DNA from: Streptomyces fuscichromogenes
GTDB lineage: Bacteria; Actinomycetota; Actinomycetes; Streptomycetales; Streptomycetaceae
NCBI RefSeq assembly: GCF_014645815.1
Contig: NZ_BMML01000010.1
Location: forward strand, 186,001 to 250,000
DNA: 64,000 nucleotides
Direction of reading: 5' to 3'
The position numbers were made by a program, and so were the translations under genes. The notes beneath the pieces were generated by a model. It did no database searches, had not been told where the DNA came from, and saw only the letters and a list, made by a program, of their open reading frames with translations. Of the stretch, positions 8,166 to 16,198 are shown piece by piece (positions within the stretch are counted from its first letter, which is position 1; every line of letters begins with the position of its first letter).

Positions 8166-9553
8166 TGTGCGGGGCCCTCCGTGCTGATGAAGACGTTCTT
8201 GGTTTCGGTGAAGGCGGTGAGCGCGTCCGGGCCGAGTTCACGGCCGATCCCCGACTGCTTGAAGCCGCCGAAGGGGGTCCAGTAGCGGACGCTGGAGTGG
8301 GAGTTGACGGACAGGTTGCCGGCCTTGACGGCCTGGGAGACGCGCAGGGCGCGGCCCACGTCCCGGGTCCAGATCGAGCCGGAGAGGCCGTACTCGGTGT
8401 CGTTGGCGAGCCGGACCGCGTCGGCCTCGTCGTCGAAGGGGATGACGACGGCGACCGGTCCGAAGACCTCCTCGGCGGCCACCCGCGCGTGCGGGTCGAC
8501 TCCGGTGAGGACGGTCGGCGGGAACCAGAAGCCGGGGCCCTCGGGGGCCTTGCCGCGGATGCCGGGCGCGTCGGCGTCGACGTACGAACGGACGCGTTCC
8601 AGCTGGGCCTTGGAGATCAGCGGCCCCATGTCGGTCTTCTCGTCGGCCGGGTCGCCGACGGTGACGGACTCGATCGCGGGGGCGAGGAGCTCCAGGAAGC
8701 GGTCGTGGACGGACCGTTGGACGAGGATGCGGGTGCGGGCGCAGCAGTCCTGGCCGGAGTTGTCCAGGAAGGACATGGGGGCGGCGGCCGCGGCGGCCTC
8801 GATGTCGGCGTCGGCGAAGACGAGGTTGGGGCTCTTGCCGCCGAGTTCGAGGGTGACGCGCTTCATCCGGTCGGCGCAGAGCGCCATGATGCGCCTGCCG
8901 ACGCGGGTGGAGCCCGTGAACACGATCTTGGCGACGCCCGGATGGTTCACGAGCGCCTCGCCCGCGATGTCGCCGCGGCCGGGCAGCACCTGGAAGAGGT
9001 GCTCGGGAAGGCCTGCCACCAGGGCGAGTTCGGCGAGCCGGAGCGCGGTGAGCGGGGTGGTCTCGGCGGGCTTGAGGATGACCGCGTTACCGGCGGCGAG
9101 GGCGGGAGCGGTGCCCCAGGCCGCGATGGGCATGGGGAAGTTCCAGGGGGCGATGACGCCGACGACCCCGAGGGGTTCGAGAAGGGTGACGTCGAGGCCG
9201 CCGGGGACCGGGATCTGCCGGCCGGTCAGCCGCTCCACTCCCCCGGCCGCGTAGTCGAGCAGGTCCCGGACGTTGCCCGCCTCCCAGCGGGCGTTGCCGA
9301 CGGTGTGTCCGGCCTCGCGGACCTCCGACTGGGCGAGTTCCTCGCGGTGTTCGTCGACGACGACGGCGAACCGGCGCAGCAGCCGGGCCCGTTCGCCGGG
9401 CGCGAGCGCGGCCCACCGCTGCTGGGCCTGGGCGGCCCGTCGTACGGCGGTGTCGACGTCCTGCGCCACGGCCCCCGGGACGGTCGCGATGACCTGCTCG
9501 GTGGCCGGGTCGAGGATGTCGAGTTCGTACTCCTGCTCTTGCTGTTGCGACAA
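8162..9553 (-). CDS. Aldehyde dehydrogenase, NAD(P)-dependent
   Basis: 463 residues from a TTG at 9553 with GAGG seven bases upstream; a GTG at 9565 that overlaps the TGA of the upstream gene is an equally plausible start. The family signatures are clear: LELGGKSPNLVF containing the general-base Glu, GSTRVGRRI in the cofactor site and the catalytic cysteine in SGQDCCARTR. It should convert a gamma-glutamylated or free amino-aldehyde to the acid, the step after amine oxidation in gamma-glutamyl pathways such as Puu. It lies between the ligase and SDR genes with 4-base overlaps, so co-translation is expected. Confidence 0.88.
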   Translation of the reverse strand: MSQQQEQEYELDILDPATEQVIATVPGAVAQDVDTAVRRAAQAQQRWAALAPGERARLLRRFAVVVDEHREELAQSEVREAGHTVGNARWEAGNVRDLLDYAAGGVERLTGRQIPVPGGLDVTLLEPLGVVGVIAPWNFPMPIAAWGTAPALAAGNAVILKPAETTPLTALRLAELALVAGLPEHLFQVLPGRGDIAGEALVNHPGVAKIVFTGSTRVGRRIMALCADRMKRVTLELGGKSPNLVFADADIEAAAAAAPMSFLDNSGQDCCARTRILVQRSVHDRFLELLAPAIESVTVGDPADEKTDMGPLISKAQLERVRSYVDADAPGIRGKAPEGPGFWFPPTVLTGVDPHARVAAEEVFGPVAVVIPFDDEADAVRLANDTEYGLSGSIWTRDVGRALRVSQAVKAGNLSVNSHSSVRYWTPFGGFKQSGIGRELGPDALTAFTETKNVFISTEGPAQ

Positions 9554-9561
9554 GGCGTGCC

Positions 9562-10926
9562 TCACATGCGTTCGAAGGAGCGGCGCAGCTCCCAGTCGGT
9601 CACCGCGGCGTCGAAGGCCTCCAGTTCGACGCGGGCCATGTTGCGGTAGTGCGCGACCACCTCGTCGCCGAAGGCGGCCTTGGCGACGGGGCTGTTCTCC
9701 CAGAGTTCGGCGGCCTCGCGGAGGGTGGTGGGGACATGGGCGAAGTCGGCGGTGTAGGCGTTGCCGGCGCAGGCCTCGGGCAGCTCCAGCTGCTGCTCGA
9801 TGCCGTACAGTCCGGCCGCGACCAGGCCGGCGACGGCGAGGTGCGGGTTGACGTCGCCGCCGGGCAGCCGGTTCTCGAAGCGCAGCGAGCGGCCGTGGCC
9901 GACGACGCGCAGCGCACAGGTGCGGTTGTCCTGGCCCCAGGCGACGGCGGTCGGGGCGAAGGAGCCCGGCTGGAACCGCTTGTAGCTGTTGATGTTGGGC
10001 GCGTAGAGCAGCGAGAAGTCGCGGAGGGCCGCCAGCTGCCCCGCGAGGAAGTGCCGCATCACGTCGGACATCCCGGTCCCGTCGGGGGCGGCGAAGACGT
10101 TGTGGCCGTCCGTGTCCGTGACCGACAGGTGGATGTGGCAGGAGTTGCCCTCGCGCTCGTTGTACTTGGCCATGAAGGTGAGGGAGACGCCCTCCTGGGC
10201 GGCGATCTCCTTGGCGCCGGTCTTGTAGATGGCGTGCTGGTCGCAGGTGACGAGGGCCTCGTCGTAGCGGAAGGCGATCTCGTGCTGGCCGGGGTTGCAC
10301 TCGCCCTTGGCGGACTCGACGGTCAGGCCCGCGCCCGCCATCTCGTTCCGGATCCGGCGCAGGAGCGGCTCGATCCGCCCCGTGCCCAGCACCGAGTAGT
10401 CGATGTTGTACTGGTTGACCGGGGTCAGCCCCCGGTAGTTCGCGTCCCAGGCCGCCTCGTAGGTGTCCTTGAACACGATGAACTCCAGCTCCGTACCGAC
10501 CTGTGCGGTGTAGCCGAGTTCGGCGAGGCGCTCCAGCTGGCGGCGGAGGATCTGCCGGGGTGCGGCGACGACCGGGGAGCCGTCGTTCCAGGCGAGGTCG
10601 GCGACGAGCATGGCGGTGCCCGCGTTCCAGGGCACGCGGCGGAGGGTGGAGAGGTCGGGGTGCATGGCGAAGTCGCCGTAGCCACGGTCCCAGGAGGACA
10701 TGGCGTAGCCGTCGACGGTGTTCATCTCGGTGTCGACGGCGAGGAGGTAGTTGCAGCCCTCGGTGCCGTGCCGCAGGACCTCGTCGAGGAAGAAGCGGGC
10801 GGCGAACCGCTTGCCCTGCAACCGCCCTTGCATGTCGGGGAAGGCCAGGACGACAGTGTCGATCTCACCGCCGGCGACGAGGGTGTGCAGTTCCTCGACG
10901 CTCAACGGGGGTGTGCGGTCTGCCAC
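9562..10926 (-). CDS. glnA4: Glutamine synthetase-like gamma-glutamyl-amine ligase (GlnA4-like)
   Basis: 454 residues from the GTG at 10926, with AAGGAG six bases upstream. Glutamine synthetase fold: a shortened N-terminal beta-grasp domain (about 1-110), then the catalytic domain with GNSCHIHLS, the nucleotide-binding FAPTAVAWGQDN and RFENRLPGGDVNPHLA. In Streptomyces this subgroup (GlnA3/GlnA4) does not make glutamine but gamma-glutamylates amines; the neighbours (aldehyde dehydrogenase, SDR, FadR regulator, glutamine amidotransferase-type hydrolase) match the arrangement I remember for S. coelicolor SCO1613, described as a gamma-glutamylethanolamide synthetase. The specificity is inferred from context and is not proven by residues seen here. 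Confidence 0.8.
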   Translation of the reverse strand: MADRTPPLSVEELHTLVAGGEIDTVVLAFPDMQGRLQGKRFAARFFLDEVLRHGTEGCNYLLAVDTEMNTVDGYAMSSWDRGYGDFAMHPDLSTLRRVPWNAGTAMLVADLAWNDGSPVVAAPRQILRRQLERLAELGYTAQVGTELEFIVFKDTYEAAWDANYRGLTPVNQYNIDYSVLGTGRIEPLLRRIRNEMAGAGLTVESAKGECNPGQHEIAFRYDEALVTCDQHAIYKTGAKEIAAQEGVSLTFMAKYNEREGNSCHIHLSVTDTDGHNVFAAPDGTGMSDVMRHFLAGQLAALRDFSLLYAPNINSYKRFQPGSFAPTAVAWGQDNRTCALRVVGHGRSLRFENRLPGGDVNPHLAVAGLVAAGLYGIEQQLELPEACAGNAYTADFAHVPTTLREAAELWENSPVAKAAFGDEVVAHYRNMARVELEAFDAAVTDWELRRSFERM

Positions 10927-11025
10927 GGGAGCTCCTTGGGCTTCTTTCACGCAGCGCTTCTGGGGCCGATCGGGAAGCTCTAAGGTATTGAAGAGAACCA
11001 TTGCTTGGGAAGGGGGTACGGCCAT
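10927..11025. promoter_or_regulatory. Divergent promoter region of the glnA4 operon and the FadR-type regulator
   Basis: 99 bp separate the two divergent starts, so both promoters and probably the regulator's operator must lie here. The stretch around 10980-11002 (CTAAGGTATTGAAGAGAACC) is distinctly AT-richer than its surroundings and is the most likely promoter core. I could not define an exact operator. Confidence 0.5.
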
Positions 11026-11760
11026 ATGTCGTTGGACGCGGACGGCGCCCTCGACGACCCGTTGACTCCGGTGCTGCGGCCGGTGCGGGCGGGCAACGGC
11101 TTCGAGGAGGCGCTGGAGCAGATCCTGCAGGTGGTCCGGCTGGGCCTGGTTCCGGGTGGCGAGCGGCTGCCCGCGGAGCGGGAGCTGGCGGAGCGGCTGG
11201 GGATCAGCCGGGTGACGCTGCGCGAGGTGCTGAAGGTGCTCCAGGACCAGGGCCTGGTGGAGTCCCGGCGCGGCCGGTACGGTGGGACGTTCGTGCTGCC
11301 GCGCGCGGACGCGGGCGGCGAGGACGAGCTGCGGCGCCGCAGCACCGAGGTCGACATCGAGGACGTGCTGCGCTTCCGGGAGGTCCTGGAGGTCGGCGCG
11401 GCGGGTCTGTGCGCGACGCACGGCCTGACCGGCGAGCAGGCGCTCCGTCTCCGCGAGGCGCTGGCCCGCACCCACGAGGCGCCGCTGGCGGACTACCGCC
11501 GCCTGGACACCCTGCTGCACCTGACGATCGCCGAGCTGTGCGGCTCCCCCACCCTCACCGCGCAGTACGCGGCGGTACGGGCCACGGTCAACGACCTCCT
11601 CGACTGCATCCCGCTCCTGGTCCGCAACCTGGAGCACTCGCAGCGCCAGCACATCGCCCTGGTGGAGGCGGTACTGGACGGGGACGCGGACGGCGCGCGG
11701 GAGATGATGCGGGAGCACTGCGCGGGGACGGCGGCACTGCTGCGGGGCTTCCTGGCCTGA
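11026..11760 (+). CDS. FadR/GntR-family transcriptional regulator
   Basis: 244 residues from the ATG at 11026 (GGAAGGGGG upstream). The N-terminal winged helix-turn-helix reads LPAERELAERLGISRVTL and continues to GRYGGTFV, a GntR hallmark; the C-terminal all-helical FCD ligand-binding domain carries the expected acidic/His positions (RRLDTLLHLTIAELCGS). It is divergent from the ligase operon and sits directly before the hydrolase gene, so it most likely represses both until an amine or gamma-glutamyl intermediate accumulates. Regulation and effector are inferred from position only. Confidence 0.85.
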   Translation: MSLDADGALDDPLTPVLRPVRAGNGFEEALEQILQVVRLGLVPGGERLPAERELAERLGISRVTLREVLKVLQDQGLVESRRGRYGGTFVLPRADAGGEDELRRRSTEVDIEDVLRFREVLEVGAAGLCATHGLTGEQALRLREALARTHEAPLADYRRLDTLLHLTIAELCGSPTLTAQYAAVRATVNDLLDCIPLLVRNLEHSQRQHIALVEAVLDGDADGAREMMREHCAGTAALLRGFLA

Positions 11761-11786
11761 CACCCCTCCGGCGTGTCACCAAGGTG

Positions 11787-11820
11787 TGCGATAAAGGTGT
11801 GCACGCACACCTTTATCGCA
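11787..11820. promoter_or_regulatory. Perfect 15-bp inverted repeat between the FadR-type gene and the hydrolase gene
   Basis: The arms TGCGATAAAGGTGTG (11787-11801) and CACACCTTTATCGCA (11806-11820) are perfectly complementary with a 4-base spacer CACG. A third copy of AAGGTGTGC lies just upstream at 11781-11789. The right arm ends at the ribosome-binding site (GGGGAGG) of the hydrolase gene, whose ATG is at 11832. It may be an operator for the adjacent FadR-type regulator, or an RNA hairpin acting as terminator/attenuator; it has no T-tract. Confidence 0.7.
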
Positions 11821-11831
11821 GGGGAGGGTCC

Positions 11832-12524
11832 ATGACCGGACGGCCGCTGATCGGCGTGAGCACATACCTGGAGGCCGGGACACGCTGGGGCGTCTGGGAG
11901 CTGGAGGCGGCCCTGCTGCCGGCGGGCTACCCGCGTCTCGTCCAGCGGGCCGGCGGCCTGGCGGCGATGCTGCCGCCGGACGCACCGGAGCACGCGGCGG
12001 CGACGGTGGCCCGGCTCGACGGCCTGGTGATCGCGGGCGGCCCGGACGTGGAGCCGGTCCGCTACGGCGCCGAGCCCGACCCCCGCACCGGACCTCCCGC
12101 CCGCGCCCGGGACGCCTGGGAACTGGCCCTCATCGACGCGGCGCTGGCCGCGGGCGTGCCGCTGCTCGGCATCTGCCGGGGCCTGCAGCTCCTGAACGTC
12201 GCGCTGGGCGGCACCCTCGTCCAGCACGTCGACGGCCACGCGGAGGTGCCGGGCGTCTTCGGGAGCCACTCGGTCAAGCCGGTCCCCGGGACCCGTTACG
12301 CCGCCACGGTCCCGGAGGAGACCTCGGTCCCGACCTTCCACCACCAGGCGGTGGACCGCCTCGGGACCGGTCTGCTGCCGTCCGCGTACGCGGCCGACGG
12401 CACGGTCGAGGCGGTCGAACTCCCCGCCGAACGCGGCTGGGTCCTCGGGGTGCAGTGGCATCCGGAGATGGGCGAGGACCTGCGGGTGATGCGGGCGCTG
12501 GTCACCGCCGCATCGGGGTCCTGA
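11832..12524 (+). CDS. puuD: Class I glutamine amidotransferase-like gamma-glutamyl hydrolase (PuuD-like)
   Basis: 230 residues from the ATG at 11832 with a strong GGGGAGG site. The peptidase C26/PuuD fold is shown by LVIAGGPDVEP, the nucleophile Cys115 in LLGICRGLQLLN and the His210/Glu212 pair in GVQWHPE. It should hydrolyse the gamma-glutamyl amide formed by the neighbouring GlnA4-like ligase after oxidation, releasing glutamate and the acid, in the cytosol. It follows the regulator on the same strand after 71 bp that contain a large palindrome. The assignment as gamma-glutamyl-gamma-aminobutyrate hydrolase versus another gamma-glutamyl amide is open. Confidence 0.83.
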   Translation: MTGRPLIGVSTYLEAGTRWGVWELEAALLPAGYPRLVQRAGGLAAMLPPDAPEHAAATVARLDGLVIAGGPDVEPVRYGAEPDPRTGPPARARDAWELALIDAALAAGVPLLGICRGLQLLNVALGGTLVQHVDGHAEVPGVFGSHSVKPVPGTRYAATVPEETSVPTFHHQAVDRLGTGLLPSAYAADGTVEAVELPAERGWVLGVQWHPEMGEDLRVMRALVTAASGS

Positions 12525-12789
12525 GCCGGTTTCTCGCCCCCGCCGCCCCTACCCGTCCCATCCTCCAGGGGGTGGCCCCCCTTCGACCGCCCGCTCCGGG
12601 GGCTGCCGCCCCCGGACCCCCGCTTCGGCCTGAACGGCCTCGTCCTCAAACGCCGGACGGGCTGGTTTTCGGACCGCCGCTCGCCGGCCGGAAGGGCTGT
12701 CTTTCAGACCTCTCCTCTTCAAGTGACCGAGGCGGGTGGTGGGTGGGCGAGGGATTCGGGGGTTCAGGGGGCGGAACCCCCTGGGTCGG
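12525..12789. repeat. Intergenic region with Streptomyces repeat and hairpins
   Basis: No gene is seen. The segment around 12624-12672 carries CGTCCTCAAACGCCGGACGG, a widespread Streptomyces intergenic repeat, here as a small stem (CGTCC/GGACG). A GC-rich run lies before it (12565-12620). It separates the hydrolase gene from the convergent LysR gene and may end both transcripts. Confidence 0.55.
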
Positions 12790-13716
12790 TCAGCCGCGGG
12801 TAAGGGAGAGGAGTTCGCGGGCCGGGCCGGTCGGGCGGTGGCCTGTCGGCCATACCGCCCGAAGGTCGCGGCGCAGGGCGACGCCGTCGACGGGGATGCT
12901 GACCAGGCGTCGTATCGCCAACTCCTCCCGCACCGCCAGCTCGCTGAGGACCGCCGGACCCGCGGCGCTCACCGCCGACGCCTTCACCGCCGTGGTCGAC
13001 GACAGTTCGATCAGCGGCCGGGCCAGGCCGCCCAGCGCCGCGTCGAGGACCTGGCGGGTGCCGGAGCCGCGTTCGCGCAGGATCAGCGGGGTCGCCGCCA
13101 GCTCCTCCGCCGCCAGCGGGCGCCGGCGGCGGGCCCAGGGGTGGGCGGGGGCGACCACGACGATCAGGCGGTCATGGGCTATCACCGCCGAGTCCAGACC
13201 GTGCGGCACCGTCAGCCCCTCCACGAAGCCCAGGTCCGCCTCGTCGGCGAGCAGCCGCTCCGCCACCGCCGCCGAGTTCCCGGCGAGCAGGGACACCGCC
13301 GTGTCGGGGCGCTGGGCGCGCAGCGCGAGCAGCCAACCGGGCAGGAGGTACTCCGCGATGGTCATGCTCGCCGCGACCCGCAGCCGCGAGTCCCGCCGGT
13401 CCCGGAGCGCCTGCGCACCCGCGTCGAAGGCCTCCGCCGCCTCCACCACCCGCCGCGCCCAGTCGGTCACCAGCGCCCCCGCGTCCGTCAGCCGGGACCC
13501 GCGCGGCGAACGGTCGACCAGGGCCACGCCCAGCTGCCGTTCCATGGAGCGGATCCGGCTGCTGGCCGCCGGCTGGGTGATGCCGACCTCCCGCGCCGCC
13601 GCCCCGAGGCTGCCCAGCCGTGCCACCGCCAGCAGCAGCTCCAGCGCGCCGAGGTCCGGCACCCGGTGCGCGAGCGTGCCCCCGGCCGTCCGCTCCCGTT
13701 CCTCCTTCTCGCTCAT
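12790..13716 (-). CDS. LysR-family transcriptional regulator
   Basis: 308 residues. The N-terminal helix-turn-helix is canonical (LLAVARLGSLGAAAREVGITQPAASSRIRSMERQLG written here in part: GSLGAAAREVGITQPAAS), followed by the two-lobed periplasmic-binding-like effector domain (about residues 100-295, with LRVAASMTIAEYLLPGWL). It is divergent from a TDT-family transporter gene whose ATG lies 71 bp away, the usual arrangement for a LysR regulator and its target. The effector is unknown; an organic acid or anion is a reasonable guess from the transporter family. Confidence 0.88.
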   Translation of the reverse strand: MSEKEERERTAGGTLAHRVPDLGALELLLAVARLGSLGAAAREVGITQPAASSRIRSMERQLGVALVDRSPRGSRLTDAGALVTDWARRVVEAAEAFDAGAQALRDRRDSRLRVAASMTIAEYLLPGWLLALRAQRPDTAVSLLAGNSAAVAERLLADEADLGFVEGLTVPHGLDSAVIAHDRLIVVVAPAHPWARRRRPLAAEELAATPLILRERGSGTRQVLDAALGGLARPLIELSSTTAVKASAVSAAGPAVLSELAVREELAIRRLVSIPVDGVALRRDLRAVWPTGHRPTGPARELLSLTRG

Positions 13717-13787
13717 AAGACCAGCTTATGCCCTCATAGGGACGGAGTCCCTGGTCGGCGGCGCGCGGCAGCGGCAGCGTGGGGGCC

Positions 13788-14906
13788 ATGGTCACCGCTG
13801 TCCGTCATCTCGGCCCCAACTGGTACGCCTCCGTCATGGGCACCGCCGCCCTCGCCCTGGGCGGCGCCGCGCTCGGTGTCGACGGCCTGCGCGAGCTCTT
13901 CGTCGGCGTCTGGGCGCTGTCCCTGCTGCAGCTCGTGGTGCTGCTGTCCGCCCGGGCCCTGCACTGGGGCCGCCACTGCGACCAGGCCCGCGCCCACCTC
14001 CACGACCCCGCCGTGGCCCCCTTCTACGGCTGCCTCGCCATGGCCCTGCTCGCGGTCGGCGGCGGTGCCCTCGCCCTCGGGCGGGACTGGATCGGCGAAC
14101 CGGCCGCCGTCGCACTCGACTCCGTGCTCTTCGTCGCCGGTACCGCCGTGGGGCTCGCGGCCGCCGTCGCGGTGCCGTACCTGCTGGCCGTACGGCACCG
14201 GGTCGAGCCGGGTCAGGCCTCCCCGGTGTGGCTGCTGCCGCTGGTCGCGCCGATGGTGTCGGCCGCGCTCGGGCCACAGCTCGTCCCGCACCTGCCGGCC
14301 GGGCAGCCGCGCGCGACCCTGCTCTACGGCTGCGTCGCGCTCTTCGGGCTGAGTCTGCTGGCCACCCTGCTGATGCTGACGCTCGTCTTCGGCCGGCTGG
14401 TCACCGGCGGTCCGCTGCCGCTCGCGCTGACCCCCACGGTCTTCCTGGTGCTGGGCCCGCTCGGGCAGTCGACAACGGCGGCGGGCGCCTTCGCGGACCT
14501 CGCCCCCGGAGCCGTACCGACGCCGTACGCCGCCGGTTTCGGACTGCTGGCCGTGCTGTACGGCGTTCCGGTGATGGGGTTCGCGCTGCTGTGGCTGGCG
14601 CTGGCGGCCGCGCACGTGACGCGGGCGTGGCGGCAGGGGATGCGGTTCGCCATGACGTGGTGGGCGTTCACCTTCCCCGTGGGGACGTGTGTCACGGGCG
14701 CCGCCGCGCTGGGGCGGCACACCGGGCTCACCGTGTACCACTGGCTGGCGGTGGGTCTGTACGCGGTCCTCGTCACCGGCTGGCTCGCGGCCGCCGCCGG
14801 GACGGTGCGCGGGCTGCTCAGCGGTGAGCTGCTCGCAGGGCCTCGCCCAGCACCCGTGGCGCCTCGGCCAGTGACGGTCCGTACCACGTCAGGTGCCGTC
14901 CGCTGA
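13788..14906 (+). CDS. TDT-family transporter (TehA/SLAC1-like, tellurite resistance/dicarboxylate)
   Basis: 372 residues with about ten hydrophobic helices and no large soluble domain. The opening LGPNWYASVMGTAALALGG, with its N-W-(F/Y)-x-x-V-M-G pattern, is typical of TDT proteins, as is the later MRFAMTWWAFTFPVGT. Members transport small anions or dicarboxylates, or export sulfite, across the cytoplasmic membrane. The ATG at 13788 is preferred over an in-frame GTG at 13779. The divergent LysR gene is the probable regulator. The last 89 bp overlap the 3' end of the convergent binding-protein gene, so the two 3' ends are antisense to each other. Confidence 0.83.
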   Translation: MVTAVRHLGPNWYASVMGTAALALGGAALGVDGLRELFVGVWALSLLQLVVLLSARALHWGRHCDQARAHLHDPAVAPFYGCLAMALLAVGGGALALGRDWIGEPAAVALDSVLFVAGTAVGLAAAVAVPYLLAVRHRVEPGQASPVWLLPLVAPMVSAALGPQLVPHLPAGQPRATLLYGCVALFGLSLLATLLMLTLVFGRLVTGGPLPLALTPTVFLVLGPLGQSTTAAGAFADLAPGAVPTPYAAGFGLLAVLYGVPVMGFALLWLALAAAHVTRAWRQGMRFAMTWWAFTFPVGTCVTGAAALGRHTGLTVYHWLAVGLYAVLVTGWLAAAAGTVRGLLSGELLAGPRPAPVAPRPVTVRTTSGAVR

Positions 14907-15591
14907 CCAGTGCGCAGGGCAGCCCGGGGAACGCCTCCGGGCCGTCGCCGGCGGTGAAGCGGTAGGGCTCGTCCGGGAGGACGACCAGGTCGGGGGCCGC
15001 GTCGAGCAGTTCCCCGAGGGGGATGCGCGGGTAGCGCTCGGGGTGGCCCTCGAAGTGGTTGGACACGCCGAGCCGCGCCAGTACGTCCCCCGCGAACGTG
15101 TCCCGGCCCAGGACCATCCAGGGCCGCCGCCAGATCGGTACGACCGCCGTCGCGCGGGGGCCGGCGGGCAGCGGTGCGGACCAGGCCCGCTCCGCCTCGT
15201 CCAGCCAGCGCGGGCGGCCGCTCGCGCCGCACGCGGTCAGGACCCCGTCCAGCTCACGGAAGGCCTGCGGCACGTTCCGCACCTCCGTGACCAGCACCTG
15301 CACGCCGGCGGTGCGCAGGGCGTCGAGGTCGGGGGCGCGGTTCTCCTCCTCGTTGGCGATCACCAGGTCCGGGGTGAGGGCGAGGATCCGGGCGAGGTCG
15401 GGGTTCTTGGTACCGCCGATGCGGGGGACGTCGAGGTCGGCCGGACGGGTGCACCAGTCCGTGGCGCCGACGAGGACTCCGGGGAGCGTCTCCGCGATCG
15501 CCTCGGTGAGGGAGGGGACGAGGGACACCACCCGCCGTGGTGCTCTGCGGGTGCGTTGCGGCTGGTCGCGCCCACGCGGCGTCAGCCGCAT
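14818..15591 (-). CDS. Helical-backbone metal receptor, BtuF-like substrate-binding protein without visible export signal
   Basis: 257 residues from the ATG at 15591. RVVSLVPSLTEAIAETL, GATDWCTRP, GGTKNPD, LTPDLVIANEEENR and the later PLGELLDAAPDLVVLPDEPYRF are hallmarks of the cobalamin/Fe-chelate binding fold. No lipobox or signal peptide is seen and no transporter genes are adjacent, so it may be a soluble cytosolic member. The first 17 or so codons lie inside an intergenic repeat, so translation may really begin at the GTG at 15531 (VVSLVPS). The 3' end overlaps the convergent TDT gene by 89 bp. Confidence 0.75.
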   Translation of the reverse strand: MRLTPRGRDQPQRTRRAPRRVVSLVPSLTEAIAETLPGVLVGATDWCTRPADLDVPRIGGTKNPDLARILALTPDLVIANEEENRAPDLDALRTAGVQVLVTEVRNVPQAFRELDGVLTACGASGRPRWLDEAERAWSAPLPAGPRATAVVPIWRRPWMVLGRDTFAGDVLARLGVSNHFEGHPERYPRIPLGELLDAAPDLVVLPDEPYRFTAGDGPEAFPGLPCALVSGRHLTWYGPSLAEAPRVLGEALRAAHR

Positions 15592-15624
15592 GTCGGATAC
15601 GGCCCCGCGCCCCTTTCGGGGCGC
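15541..15624. repeat. Streptomyces intergenic repeat with terminator-like hairpin (copy 2)
   Basis: GGTGCGTTGCGGCTGGTCGC begins the element and GCGCCCC-TTTC-GGGGCGC at 15607-15624 closes it, the same hairpin as at 1554-1571. It lies directly after the cupin regulator stop (15626) on the minus strand, so it probably terminates that transcript, and it reaches into the annotated 5' end of the binding-protein gene. Confidence 0.65.
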
Positions 15625-15625
15625 C

Positions 15626-16198
15626 TCAGCGGGGGCGATCCTGGACCGCCTCGATGTGTTCCGCGACCGCCACCACGATCACCCTCGTGTCCGGGACCGT
15701 CGCGCGCCAGCGGTGGCGGACCCCGCCGGTGAGGTAGAGGGTGTCGCCGCGGCCGAGGCGGTAGGCGCGGCCCTCCGCCTCGATCTCCACGGCGCCGTCC
15801 GCGACGTACATCAACTCGTCGTTGCGGTGCTGGAATTCGCGGCCGGCATCGTGGTCGCCGGTGAACTCCGAGGCGTGCAGCTGGTGGTGACCGCGGACCA
15901 GGGACCGTACCCGGGGCGTGAAGTCCGGCTCGGTGGCGTCGTCGGCCCGTACGACGTCGACGCTGCACGCCGGGTCGGCGGCGGCGAGGAGTTCGACGGC
16001 CGTGGTGCGCAGGGCGTCTGCGAGCTTCTCCAGGGAGGTGCGGCTGGGGCGGGCTCTGTCGTTCTCGACCTGGCTCAGGAAGGGCACCGACAGGCCGCTG
16101 CGCTCGGCCACGACGGCGAGGGTGAGCTCCAGCGCACGGCGGCGCCGCCGGACTGCCGCGCCCACCCGCACGGGCTGCTGGTCTTTGTGGTCGCCCAT
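15626..16198 (-). CDS. XRE-family HTH regulator with C-terminal cupin domain
   Basis: 190 residues. The N-terminal Cro/CI helix-turn-helix (about residues 12-70: LTLAVVAERSGLSVPFLSQ, RPSRTSLEKLADAL) is followed by a cupin-2 beta barrel (about 110-185: HRNDELMYVADGAVEIEAEG, LGRGDTLYLTGGVRHRW). Such proteins bind a small ligand in the cupin and regulate catabolic or polyamine genes; the target is not evident. The ATG at 16198 has GGGAGCCGGAG upstream. It is a single gene, with a repeat-type hairpin just after its stop. Confidence 0.87.
   Translation of the reverse strand: MGDHKDQQPVRVGAAVRRRRRALELTLAVVAERSGLSVPFLSQVENDRARPSRTSLEKLADALRTTAVELLAAADPACSVDVVRADDATEPDFTPRVRSLVRGHHQLHASEFTGDHDAGREFQHRNDELMYVADGAVEIEAEGRAYRLGRGDTLYLTGGVRHRWRATVPDTRVIVVAVAEHIEAVQDRPR

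Noticed and set aside
11781..11820. CRISPR-like repeats from the recurring GGTGTGC motif
   Set aside because: Only three short copies occur, two of them in one palindrome, with no spacers or cas genes.
15592..15625. Cobalamin riboswitch before the BtuF-like gene
   Set aside because: Only an intergenic repeat hairpin is present; no B12-box-like sequence was seen.
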